Source: Bacillota bacterium
Lineage (GTDB): Bacteria > Bacillota > Thermincolia > Thermincolales > UBA2595
Direction of reading: 5' to 3'
DNA length: 64,000 nucleotides
NCBI GenBank assembly: GCA_021847735.1
Contig: JAJZQD010000001.1
Location: 1-64,000 of the forward strand
Each line of letters opens with the position of its first letter. Position 1 is the first letter of the stretch. Under the pieces are notes generated by a model. That model was not told the origin of the DNA, ran no database searches, and saw nothing but the letters and a program-made list of their open reading frames with translations. Below are positions 42,691 through 50,535 of this stretch, in pieces. The position numbers and the translations under genes were made by a program.

Positions 42691-43370
42691 TCAACAATCC
42701 ACTCCAAATTTTTGTTTCTTTCCTGCAGGGTCTGGCATTTCACGGCTGTATCAACGACACTGCTTTGCCGCATATCATCAAGAATCTTTCGGTTATGATT
42801 TATTTCCCGGGTCAACACTTCAGACAACAGCGGATGTCTCTTCTCAAACAACCTGGGGCCAATGGAATTAAGCGTCCTGTCTGAGGTGCTCTCCTGCCCC
42901 GGAACTGCTAAAATCACCTCATAAATATGGTCATCTTCCGAAACCAAATCCTCGTCGGCAATCCGCCATCCGTTATCTGTTAACCATTCCCTTAGTTGGC
43001 CTGAGCCACCCATGGGCTGTAAGATAAACCGTTTGATTTGCATTGCCTTTGGCCCGGCATCCTTGATTACCTGTCTGATAGTAGGTCCACCCAGGCCGGC
43101 AATCACACAAACTTCTGCCTCACCGGGTTCTAATATCTCCAGGCCGTTGCCCTGTCTTAAGGTAATCCGTTCATTTAACCCGGTCTCAATAACCTTTTTC
43201 CTGGCAGCTTGCAATGGTCCCATATTCAAATCCCCGGCAACAATCCTTTGAGCAATGCCTTCCTCAACCAAATACACCGGCAATAGTGCGTGGTCTGTCC
43301 CAATGTCGGCGACAGTGCTGCCGCGGGGTATAAATTGAATTATACTTATTAATCTAGCTGACAATTTCAA
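42666..43370 (-). CDS. trmK: tRNA (adenine(22)-N1)-methyltransferase TrmK
   Basis: The 234-residue protein has the class I methyltransferase motif VADIGTDHALLPVYLVEEG near 20-38, IVAGDLNMGPLQAA and VCVIAGLGGPTIRQVI, with the LQPMGGSGQLREWL segment near 116. It methylates A22 of tRNA with SAM. Gene order (sigA, trmK, Nif3) matches other Firmicutes, with the accessory island at 43.4-48.9 kb wedged between sigA and trmK. Confidence 0.93.
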   Translation of the reverse strand: MKLSARLISIIQFIPRGSTVADIGTDHALLPVYLVEEGIAQRIVAGDLNMGPLQAARKKVIETGLNERITLRQGNGLEILEPGEAEVCVIAGLGGPTIRQVIKDAGPKAMQIKRFILQPMGGSGQLREWLTDNGWRIADEDLVSEDDHIYEVILAVPGQESTSDRTLNSIGPRLFEKRHPLLSEVLTREINHNRKILDDMRQSSVVDTAVKCQTLQERNKNLEWIVECLSSAKR

Positions 43371-43529
43371 AACAACCCAACTACCTCATTAAACCGTATC
43401 TTGTTTTAGTATCTTCAACATTAATCAATTAAAACCTTTTTAAACCAAAGATTTTATAAAATGAGGATAACTTTTCCATAATCTTTCTTGTTTTATGATG
43501 TATGAGAAACCTATTTGAGGATAAAATAA

Positions 43530-43975
43530 TGAACGTAAAGGGTTCATAACAGCCGAGCGAAGATCGTTACAGGCTCTTAAAAGGGTCTGTGACGGTCGAG
43601 CAAAGGTTATTGCAGGGTCAAGCAGGTATTCCCTTCAAGGCTCTGCAATAGCCGGAGCGCAGATTGTTACTGGCTCTGAATGGGTCTGTAGTGGTCCGAA
43701 CGATCATTATGGGCTCAGTAGGGGTCCGTAACAGTCGAGCCACGATCATAATGGGTTCTGGAAGGTTTTCCCCAGACTATGTTTCTGGATGTATAGCCTA
43801 AGGGTCTGTAATGGCCGAAAGGTCATTGCAGGCTCGGTAAGGATTCATTATGGTCAGTCAAAGGTTGTCATAGGTTCCGTAAGGTTCCGTAGTAGCCGAA
43901 AGGTTGCTGCGGGGTCTGTAGGGATCTATGGTAGCCGGCGGTAGGTTGTTATGGGCTCTTTTCCTATTTTTCGTT
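43530..43975. repeat. Degenerate tandem array of about nine covarying hairpins
   Basis: About 45-bp units follow each other, each built as GGGTCTGTAATGGCC-GAAA-GGTCATTGC-like hairpins joined by GGCTCGGTAAGG-like linkers. Stems change together: GTAATGGCC/GGTCATTGC near 43810 becomes GTAGTAGCC/GGTTGCTGC near 43890, and GCAATAGCC/GATTGTTAC near 43650. There is no open frame. The rest of 43371-44280 holds no gene I can support. Confidence 0.7.
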
Positions 43976-44280
43976 GTGAGGCAATTATGTGCCTGCCCAT
44001 CTAGTAGGTTGGTTTGCATTCGCAAACCTTCCAATTATAAATTCAAGCAGGATGTCTTTTCCCGACCCGGGGGTAGAAAAAAGCCCTCTGACCAGATGCA
44101 CGCCACGCCCCAACCGGAGGCGTTCCGGCCCGTACTTCAAAATGGCTTTGCTAATTGATTTCAATCCGTTAATATTGAATTTTGACCTCATAAAACTTTT
44201 ACCAAATAAGATATACTAATTGTTCAATTTACCGTAGACTATAAGTGGCAATAAAAAATGACCGTTATTAACGATCATTT

Positions 44281-44505
44281 TTACTTTTGATAATTCTCCA
44301 CGAACTTAAATAATTCAGATGACTTTACTTTTAACGCTTTGCAGATTTTTTCGATATTAACTAAAGAAATATTTCTTTCCCCTCGCTCCACATCGCTGAT
44401 GTAAGTGCGATGCAGATCACTCAGTTCGGCCAACTTCTCCTGAGATATTTGCCGCTTGTTTCGATATTCTTTTACGGCTAAACCAAACAAAATTTTAATA
44501 TCCAT
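44281..44505 (-). CDS. XRE-family helix-turn-helix regulator
   Basis: The 74-residue protein is a single Cro/C1-type helix-turn-helix: VKEYRNKRQISQEKLAELSD, then HRTYISDVERGERNIS and a closing hydrophobic helix. Small regulators like this control restriction-modification or toxin loci. No restriction genes are near, but ToxIN lies 1.9 kb away. Repeat copy 4 lies 78 bp upstream in the same orientation and would be in its leader. Confidence 0.9.
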   Translation of the reverse strand: MDIKILFGLAVKEYRNKRQISQEKLAELSDLHRTYISDVERGERNISLVNIEKICKALKVKSSELFKFVENYQK

Positions 44506-44583
44506 AAGAAAAATTTACCCTTTTGAAGACGATAAGTCTACATACTATAAGTTACACTTTAGTTCTTCCATTTTGGGTAATAT

Positions 44584-44701
44584 TTTATCCCAATTCCAAG
44601 ACTCCACCTTCTATAAGGTGGAGTTTCCACTTTTCTGCTTCAGTGGGGGTAGAGTCCCCCCACTGAAGTTTCGATGTTCAGCTTTAGCTGAACGAGTTCA
44701 C
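44584..44701 (-). repeat. 117-bp three-hairpin interspersed element, copy 4 (reverse)
   Basis: It is the reverse complement of the other copies with one extra C in the loop arm and one T-to-A change in the last hairpin loop. Its downstream end points to the XRE regulator gene. Confidence 0.9.
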
Positions 44702-44819
44702 TCTATGGCATAAAAAAGTAAAAATCTTTGCTGCCACTTTCCTGCAAAGATTTTATATGCAAATATTGCCCGTCATAACCCCAGTAGCAGCCTTGTCGGC
44801 TCAGCCGACAAGCTCCCCC

Positions 44820-45350
44820 CATCACATCCCTCCCCCGCCCCACCGTCCGACCCAGAGGTAGAAAAACGGCTCTGGCAACACATACGTCACGCCTCAACCG
44901 GAGGCGAAGCCTCCTAGCAAAATCGCGCCAGCTGATTTTGCCCCCCACAACCAGTGCTATCACTGGTCCCTAGCTCCGACCCGGGGGTAGAAAAAAGCCA
45001 CCCTCACCGCCACCCCGATGGTGAACCAACGGTACACCGAGGACCACAAATGGACGCCCAAACCGCTCCTGCGGCCCACCTTCCGACCCAGGGGTAGAAA
45101 GAACCTGCCCTCACACGTCTCCCCGATGGTGTACCAGCGGTACACCGAGGCCCACAATAGGACGCCCAAACCGTTACTGCAGCCCACCTTCTGACCCAGG
45201 GGTAGAAAAAAGACATTTGGCAAGGCGTACGTGGAGCCGCAACCACAGGCGTACTGCTGTACTCCGCGGATTGCGGTTCCGCGCACAACGCAGCCAAATG
45301 CCTTTTTTCTCCGCATGCACCGCCCACCTGCAAAATAAAAAAACCACTGG
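44820..45350. repeat. Cluster of modular repeats (GACCCAGGGGTAGAAAAA family)
   Basis: The module GACCCAGGGGTAGAAAAA recurs near 44829, 44977, 45078 and 45192. Between some copies stands a block with CGATGGTGTACCA, CGGTACACCGAGGCCCACAA and GACGCCCAAACCG. Single modules are also at 44063, and a second cluster is at 48425-48830. Bases 45203-45309 form one long hairpin: AAAAAAGACATTTGGC pairs with GCCAAATGCCTTTTTT. I see no coding capacity I can support in 44506-45542. Confidence 0.75.
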
Positions 45351-45361
45351 ATTTATCCACC

Positions 45362-45385
45362 CGGTTCGGTTTTGAATCGCAAAAA
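45362..45385 (+). repeat. 24-bp direct repeat, left copy
   Basis: The sequence beginning CGGTTCGGTTTTGAATCG and ending CAAAAA occurs here and again at 46952-46975 in the same orientation. The two copies bracket the 92-residue gene and the ToxIN system. Confidence 0.7.
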
Positions 45386-45542
45386 TGGTTTTAGCACACA
45401 AAAAATCAATTGAAATAACATCAGATTTGGTGGTACTCCGGTGTCACCAAATTTTCTTTCAATTCATTAAAAGAATACCTATTAAAGGAATTATTAGCAA
45501 TTGGTGGAATAGTTTTACTATTATGGTTCAGGGGGGATCCAT

Positions 45543-45821
45543 GTGTTAAAAGAACAAACTTATCAGCCGGATGCCAATATTCCTTCTCTTTTTATCTTCT
45601 CCTCTAAGGGAATTCCATACTTCAACCTTGACCTGAGAAAACTTAAATATGGTAAGAAAAACGCCCTTGAACTGCCTCAAGACTTTTACCGTTTGGTGTT
45701 TAATTGTGACGACATTTTTAACGAGATGAGCCCGGATCGGGCGGGTTTAAATGAATCTGCTAGGGCAAACGATTTTTATGCCGCAGCAAAAAAATGTCTT
45801 AAGAAATTTATCGAATTATGA
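45543..45821 (+). CDS. Hypothetical protein, 92 residues
   Basis: A GTG start at 45543 is backed by GGGGGG eight bases upstream. The product (YFNLDLRKLKYGKKNALELP in the middle) has no family I recognise and no membrane segment or cysteine motif. After its stop, a 37-codon frame in another register (MISRRQNKLRHPDQKFVWLR) continues to 45981, so a short second gene or a frameshifted tail is possible. It shares the segment between the 24-bp repeats with the ToxIN system. Confidence 0.6.
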   Translation: MLKEQTYQPDANIPSLFIFSSKGIPYFNLDLRKLKYGKKNALELPQDFYRLVFNCDDIFNEMSPDRAGLNESARANDFYAAAKKCLKKFIEL

Positions 45822-46087
45822 CGCATACAAAAATCTCTGCAGAAAACGCAGAGATGATTATTCCGATATGATTTCCCGCCGGCAGAATAAACTTAGGCAT
45901 CCTGATCAGAAATTTGTGTGGCTTAGGCAGTTATCAGAGTTGTCTGGAATCAAAATTGCCACCATTAGTGAAATTAATTAAAAAAGGAAATTTTGTTTTG
46001 TTGTCTAATCAATAAATTTATTGACAATAATTTAATGTATGGTTCCAACGATCAGTAGTGCGCAATGACATAGTGCGCAATGAGATA

Positions 46088-46116
46088 TTGACTTTTATTA
46101 ACTCTTGCCTTACAAT
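46088..46116 (+). promoter_or_regulatory. Promoter of the ToxI antitoxin RNA
   Basis: TTGACT (46088-46093) and TACAAT (46111-46116) are 17 bp apart, a strong sigma-A match, about 45 bp before the first antitoxin repeat. Confidence 0.82.
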
Positions 46117-46160
46117 AATCTTAAAGAGGAAATCCCCTGCCAGATAGTGGGGAACTTTAC

Positions 46161-46335
46161 GAGCGGAAATAATGCAGGGTAATTCGCCACCCTTAAAAGT
46201 GCGAGGTTTGATGCAGGGTGATTCGCTACCTTACCCAAATGCGAGGTTTGATGCAGGGTGATTCGCTACCTTACCCAAATGCGAGGTTTAATGCAGGGTG
46301 ATTCGCTACCCTCCCAAAATGCGAGGTTTAATGCG
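46161..46335 (+). ncRNA. toxI: ToxI-type antitoxin RNA, four 40-nt tandem repeats
   Basis: Exact 40-bp units start at 46201, 46241 and 46281 (GCGAGGTTTGATGCAGGGTG, then ATTCGCTACC), with a diverged unit at 46161 and a 15-base partial at 46321. Inside a unit GCGA (1-4) can pair with TCGC (23-26) and GGGT (16-19) with ACCC (33-36); the two stems interleave, giving the H-type pseudoknot of type III antitoxins. A strong promoter lies upstream, and a terminator and the toxin gene directly downstream. The RNA should be cut into single units by ToxN and hold it inactive. Confidence 0.9.
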
Positions 46336-46366
46336 AATAGGGTTAGAGCATTGCTCTAGCCCTATT
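46336..46366 (+). terminator. Terminator between ToxI and ToxN
   Basis: AATAGGGTTAGAGCA and TGCTCTAGCCCTATT form a 15-bp stem with one G-T pair, followed by TTATAT. Type III systems have such a partial terminator so that antitoxin RNA exceeds toxin mRNA. Confidence 0.85.
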
Positions 46367-46369
46367 TAT

Positions 46370-46924
46370 ATGTTTGAGAGGTGGAAAATTATATTAAAAT
46401 TTTATGAGGTTGATAATAATTACATCATCTATATAAAAAATTTCGAGAGACAAATACCAGATTTTAATTATGATAGATTTAACAAATTTGTTTGCGGAAT
46501 CGTGTTAAATATTAATGATAATGATTATTTTGCACCAGTTTCATCGTTCAAGCAGCAACAGCGAACAAATTTTGTAATATTAGACAGAGGCAGACCTGTT
46601 AGTTCAATTCGTTTTTCCTTTATGTTTCCGGCACCAAATGAGGTAATAAGGCTTAAAGATTTTAGCAATGAGCCTCAAACATATAAGGATTTGATTAATG
46701 CAGAGTTAAGATACTGCAATAACAATAGAGATGAAATACTTAGAAGGGCAAGACAAGTTTACAGAATAGGATGTAATAGAAATCATCCATTGGCTAATTG
46801 CTGTTGCGATTTTACGTTATTGGAATCGAAATGCAATGAATTTATTCGACGTTTCGAGAGCAACCCCATAGTATTTGAGCAAACGGCGGCTACCAGCAGA
46901 ACAAATCCCCCTCCTGAAGAATAG
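46370..46924 (+). CDS. toxN: ToxN/AbiQ family type III toxin endoribonuclease
   Basis: The product matches the ToxN/AbiQ family: KFYEVDNNYIIYIKNFERQI at the start, then VCGIVLNINDNDYFAPVSS, IRFSFMFPAPNEV, LINAELRYCNNNRDEILRRA and DFTLLESKCNEF at the end. The fold is a sequence-loose RNase that cuts mRNA and its own antitoxin. The only ATG is at 46370, giving 184 residues, but the ribosome site GAGAGGTGG lies just inside (46376-46384), and family members start right before KFY. Initiation at a non-standard codon (ATT 46388, ATA 46391) is therefore likely. Such systems act in plasmid maintenance and phage abortive infection. Confidence 0.92.
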   Translation: MFERWKIILKFYEVDNNYIIYIKNFERQIPDFNYDRFNKFVCGIVLNINDNDYFAPVSSFKQQQRTNFVILDRGRPVSSIRFSFMFPAPNEVIRLKDFSNEPQTYKDLINAELRYCNNNRDEILRRARQVYRIGCNRNHPLANCCCDFTLLESKCNEFIRRFESNPIVFEQTAATSRTNPPPEE

Positions 46925-46951
46925 GCCCGCAATTCTTAGGGCTTTGGTGCT

Positions 46952-46975
46952 CGGTTCGGTTTTGAATCGCAAAAA
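46952..46975 (+). repeat. 24-bp direct repeat, right copy
   Basis: It repeats the sequence at 45362-45385 in the same orientation. It lies 28 bp after the toxN stop. Confidence 0.7.
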
Positions 46976-46984
46976 ATAACATCC

Positions 46985-47014
46985 AAAATAGCAGTCGTTT
47001 TCGGCTGCTATTTT
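46985..47014 (+). terminator. Terminator downstream of toxN
   Basis: AAAATAGCAG and CTGCTATTTT form a 10-bp stem closing with a T-run on the plus strand; the A-run on the other side allows it to work in both directions. Confidence 0.85.
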
Positions 47015-47307
47015 TCATACCCCGATACATAAAGAAAAAGGACAGGTTACATACCTGCCCAAAGCGACGGTGAATCCAATATGTCACGTCCTCGCAGCCG
47101 ATGTATACGCCAGGAACCGGCCTGGTTAATCCAGATTTGCCCCCGGTTCCTTGGTCTGTACCAGCCCCATCCACCGAGGCTTCGGCAACCCCGGATCTGA
47201 TAATAAAGTCAATGTGTTTCCCGCACAGCGGGCTTACTGCGAACCTTGTGGCCCGTTATGTAGCGCTTGTCACTAGTATAGCAAAAAGCGTATAAAAGGG
47301 GTATTTG

Positions 47308-48046
47308 ACTCCGGTAATCGAATAGGAGGCGGGGTCTCCCCGCCGTCCTTTCACACCACCGTACGTACCGTTCGGTATACGGCGGTTCACCAAGTGCTAC
47401 GAATTTCAGAATATCGGTCCGTGAGGCTGATAAGTCCGAGCTTTTGCCAGTATTCCTTCGTTAAGATGGAGTTTAGGAGTGAGGACGCGGCCCACGGGCC
47501 TTTTCTTGTATTGGAGTACCTAAGGCCATCCAATCCGGAGCGCCATGCGCCCGGAACTTTCGGATTCGCGTCTTTACCTTCTTCCATTGCTTCCACACAC
47601 ACATTCTCAACCGGTGGCGTACCCATTGGTCAATCTCTGTTAGTATCTTTCTGGCATCTGCCAGGGCAAAGTACCCCATCCAGCCCATTAAATACTGAGA
47701 GAGTTTCTTGATGCGCTGCTCCATGGGGATTGTATCCCTTCTCTGAGTAAGTTCCCGAACCTTGTCCTTGAGCCGCTCAATGGTCTTTGGTGCTAACCGG
47801 ATGCCTATCTGCTTTCCCGTGTAGAAGCTAAACCCTAGAAACTTACGCCTCCAAGGTCGGTTTACTGTGCTTTTGTCCTGGTTCACTTTCAGCTTCAGCT
47901 TGCTTTCCAAGTATTTAGTAATGCTTGCAAATACTCTTTGTCCTGCCCGGAAGCTCTTGACGTAGATGTTACAATCGTCCGCGTAGCGGACGATTGTAAC
48001 ATCTACGTGTAAGTTCTTTGTCGAAATCATCCAACATGATGTTGGC
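47308..48046 (-). pseudogene. Group II intron remnant with 3' half of the reverse transcriptase/maturase
   Basis: The catalytic RYADDCNIYVKS is followed by WRRKFLGFSFYTGK, QRIKKLSQYLMGWMGYFAL and, after a frameshift near 47480, NTRKGPWAASSLLNSILT and a final SLTDRYSEI, the normal C-terminus of bacterial group II intron proteins. Further on, 47315-47395 has the intron 3' end with the domain V-like CCGTATACCGAACGGTACG. The 5' half of the protein and intron is missing. Before the YADD box, IMLDDFDKELTR is in another frame, and a perfect 23-bp inverted repeat (47960-48008) has replaced the bases between. It cannot splice or move by itself. Confidence 0.88.
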
Positions 48047-48147
48047 CAGATTCTATAGACTTTGTATCTGTATAATCCCATCTGAGAAAGTTGGCTATTA
48101 CCAGCATCATTAACAGTATCCCGCACACTACAATGACTTTTTTCATA
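48047..48147 (-). pseudogene. N-terminal fragment of a small membrane-anchored protein, cut by the intron remnant
   Basis: From ATG 48147 the frame gives a basic start and one hydrophobic segment (KKVIVVCGILLMMLVIANF, then LRWDYTDTKSIESG) before running into intron sequence. This looks like a signal-anchor protein of unknown function. A matching C-terminal piece (GQIWINQAGSW) can be read on the same strand near 47110-47170, beyond the intron 3' end, so the intron remnant seems to split one gene. That link is tentative. Confidence 0.5.
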
Positions 48148-48424
48148 AACACCGTCCCTGTCTATTTGTTTTCCTGTGGATATATTTTTTAAAGATAGAA
48201 GATTCTACAAGTGCATTGATTATCCTTTTTCATATGTTATTCGGTTTTATATAGATAAAGCACAAGACAAAAGCAGTCCATTCCGGCTGCTTTTATGATA
48301 CTTTACTTAAATTTGCAATTTCTTCCGACTCCAAGGGACACTGGACGGTTATAAAGTTGTCATCGAAGGCTGCCAACCAAACTGCCGACATCCAATCGTT
48401 GCCGCTTACAAGCAGGATGTCTTT

Positions 48425-48830
48425 TTCTGACCCAGGGGTAGAAAAAAGGCAGCCTGCAAGGCCCCCCCGATGGTGTACCAACGGTACACCGAGGCCCACA
48501 ATAGGACGCTCTCAGCCCACCTTCCAACCTGGGGGTAGATAAAAGGCAGTAGGCAGTTGACAGTTGACAGTTGGCAGTAGTACGAGATCTATTTTAAACA
48601 GATTCCACGATGGTGTTCCAACGGTACACCGAGGCCCACAAATGGACGCCCAAACCGCTCCTGCGGCCCACCTTCCGACCCAGGGGTAGAAAAAAGGCAT
48701 TTGGCAAGGCGCCCGTCACGGCGCAACCGGAGGCGTACTGCTGTACTCCGAGGATTGCGCCGTGACGGGCAACACAGCCAAATGCCTTTTTTCTCAGCAT
48801 GCACCGCCCACCTGCAAAATAGAAAAACCA
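48425..48830. repeat. Second cluster of modular repeats with long hairpin
   Basis: The GACCCAGGGGTAGAAAAA module recurs at 48430, 48525 (variant) and 48676, with the CGGTACACCGAGGCCCACAA block twice. Bases 48690-48791 form a long hairpin: AAAAAAGGCATTTGGC with GCCAAATGCCTTTTTT outside, and GCCCGTCACGGCGCAA perfectly paired inside. The hairpin loop GGCGTACTGCTGTACTCC is the same as in the copy at 45203. I see no gene in 48148-48857. Confidence 0.75.
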
Positions 48831-48849
48831 CGGGGTTACCCGTGGTTCT
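48821..48849 (-). terminator. Terminator of the tRNA cluster
   Basis: On the minus strand AACCACGGG and CCCGTGGTT form a 9-bp stem with TTTTTC after it, 9 bp beyond the last tRNA. Confidence 0.82.
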
Positions 48850-48857
48850 ATTTTGCA

Positions 48858-48933
<76 letters not shown>

Positions 48934-48972
48934 GTGATCGCTTTATATTTTAGTTAAAAGGTAATATCTAAA

Positions 48973-49048
48973 TGGTGACCCCTACGGGATTCGAACCCGT
49001 GTTACCGCCGTGAAAGGGCGGTGTCTTAAACCGCTTGACCAAGGGGCC
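48973..49048 (-). tRNA. tRNA-Glu (TTC)
   Basis: It starts GGCCCCTTGGTCAAGCGG, the anticodon stem CCGCC/GGCGG encloses CTTTCAC with anticodon TTC, T-loop GTTCGAATC, and encoded CCA. Confidence 0.94.
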
Positions 49049-49063
49049 AGGTTGTACATAATT

Positions 49064-49138
49064 TGGTGGGCCCACCAGGGATCGAACCTGGGACCAACCG
49101 GTTATGAGCCGGTCGCTCTACCGCTGAGCTATAGGCCC
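49064..49138 (-). tRNA. tRNA with CAT anticodon (Met, or Ile2 after lysidine modification)
   Basis: It starts GGGCCTATAGCTCAGCGG, the anticodon stem ACCGG/CCGGT encloses CTCATAA, the T-loop is GTTCGATCC, and CCA is encoded. It lacks the initiator features (three G-C pairs in the anticodon stem with a C1 mismatch). Elongator Met and Ile2 cannot be told apart safely by eye. Confidence 0.88.
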
Positions 49139-49185
49139 AACTTCATCACCAGCAGCTTATGGCCACTGACCAATGTTTTTAAATA

Positions 49186-49260
49186 TGGCTCCCCGGGCAA
49201 GACTCGAACTTGCAACCTACCGGTTAACAGCCGGGTGCTCCACCATTGAGCTACCGAGGA
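49186..49260 (-). tRNA. tRNA-Asn (GTT)
   Basis: It starts TCCTCGGTAGCTCAATGG, the anticodon stem CCGG/CCGG encloses CTGTTAA with GTT, the T-loop is GTTCGAGTC, and CCA is encoded. It is the first tRNA of the cluster, about 125 bp after the sigA stop. Confidence 0.94.
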
Positions 49261-49385
49261 ACGCTTCAAGTGACAAAATACATTATACGATAGATTCGGG
49301 GCTTGGTCAAGGTTATTCATTATGGTTTAAAAGATTTAACAACCGATTATCGTGACATTGCCCCTGCTATCTGTTTAATGCTTAG

Positions 49386-50486
49386 CTATTCTAAAAAGTC
49401 CTTCAGTTTTTTGCTTCTGCTCGGATGTCGTAATTTGCGAAGGGCTTTCGCTTCAATCTGTCTAATTCGTTCCCTTGTTACGCCAAATTCCTGGCCAACC
49501 TCTTCAAGGGTTCTTGACCTGCCGTCATCAAGTCCAAACCTCAGCCGTAGTACCTTCTCTTCCCGTGGGGTGAGTGTCTCTAAAACCTCTTCTAACTGTT
49601 CCCTTAACAGGATAAAAGACGCTGCTTCTGCCGGTGCGGGAGCATCCTGATCTTCTATAAAATCGCCCAGATGAGAATCTTCTTCCTCACCAATCGGCGT
49701 TTCCAGAGAAACAGGTTCTTGAGCAATTTTCATTATCTCCCTAACCCGCTCCACCGGAATATCCATTTCATTGGCAATTTCCTCAGGACTTGGCTCTCTG
49801 CCAAACTCCTGGAGTAACTGACGGGACACCCTAATAAGCTTGTTTATTGTTTCCACCATGTGGACCGGAATACGAATTGTCCTGGCCTGGTCGGCAATGG
49901 CCCTGGTTATGGCCTGCCTAATCCACCACGTAGCATAGGTACTAAACTTGTAACCTTTTCTGTAATCAAACTTCTCAACGGCCTTTATTAAACCAAGGTT
50001 CCCTTCCTGAATTAAGTCCAGGAACAGCAGCCCGCGTCCTACGTAACGTTTAGCGATGCTTACCACCAATCTGAGGTTGGCTTCAGCCAGACGGCGTTTC
50101 GCCTCCTCATCACCGGTTTCCATCCTCTTAGCCAGTTCTACCTCTTCTACGGCAGTTAAGAGGGGGACTCTGCCTATCTCTTTAAGGTACATGCGTACAG
50201 GATCATCTATGCCTATGCCGTCGGGAACGGTGAGGTCGACTTCTATATCGTCCTCCTCTACCTCGGCCTCAATAACCCCACTGTCCAGAGGTTCAAGTTC
50301 TGGAACTTCCGGGACCACATCAATACCGACGCTGGCAAGTTTCTCGTATATATCATCAATCTGCTCAGGATTCAGTTCAACACCTTGCAGTGCATTCATA
50401 ATTTCAGTATAAGTGAGAATCCCGCGCTTCTTGCCTTTCTCAATTAGTTCCTGTACCCCTTCAATGTGAGTTATATCCTTTGACAT
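49386..50486 (-). CDS. sigA: RNA polymerase primary sigma factor SigA/RpoD
   Basis: The 366-residue protein has region 1.1, then [20 protein letters not shown] (1.2), region 2 with [20 protein letters not shown] and [20 protein letters not shown], region 3 and region 4 with [20 protein letters not shown]. It directs RNA polymerase to housekeeping promoters. The start at ATG 50486 has AGGGGGGAA six bases upstream; a TTG eight codons earlier is unlikely because it lies across that site. It follows dnaG by 25-50 bp, the classic macromolecular synthesis operon order. Confidence 0.97.
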   Translation of the reverse strand: MSKDITHIEGVQELIEKGKKRGILTYTEIMNALQGVELNPEQIDDIYEKLASVGIDVVPEVPELEPLDSGVIEAEVEEDDIEVDLTVPDGIGIDDPVRMYLKEIGRVPLLTAVEEVELAKRMETGDEEAKRRLAEANLRLVVSIAKRYVGRGLLFLDLIQEGNLGLIKAVEKFDYRKGYKFSTYATWWIRQAITRAIADQARTIRIPVHMVETINKLIRVSRQLLQEFGREPSPEEIANEMDIPVERVREIMKIAQEPVSLETPIGEEEDSHLGDFIEDQDAPAPAEAASFILLREQLEEVLETLTPREEKVLRLRFGLDDGRSRTLEEVGQEFGVTRERIRQIEAKALRKLRHPSRSKKLKDFLE

Positions 50487-50535
50487 GTACTTCCCCCCTT
50501 TCCTAAACAAATATTTTTTAAATCGTAAATATATT

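Noticed and set aside
43530-43975. Possible CRISPR array of 45-bp units
   Set aside because: Units diverge strongly and the conserved part is pairing, not sequence; there are no spacers and no cas genes.
46161-46335. Possible CRISPR array
   Set aside because: The 40-bp units are contiguous without unique spacers, and a ToxN gene and terminator follow directly, so this is a type III antitoxin.
47308-48046. Active group II intron
   Set aside because: The 5' half is lost and the reading frame is broken at two places.
44820-48830. Integron attC cassette array
   Set aside because: Long variable hairpins are suggestive, but I cannot find the GTTRRRY/RYYYAAC core pair or an integrase, so I list only a repeat family.
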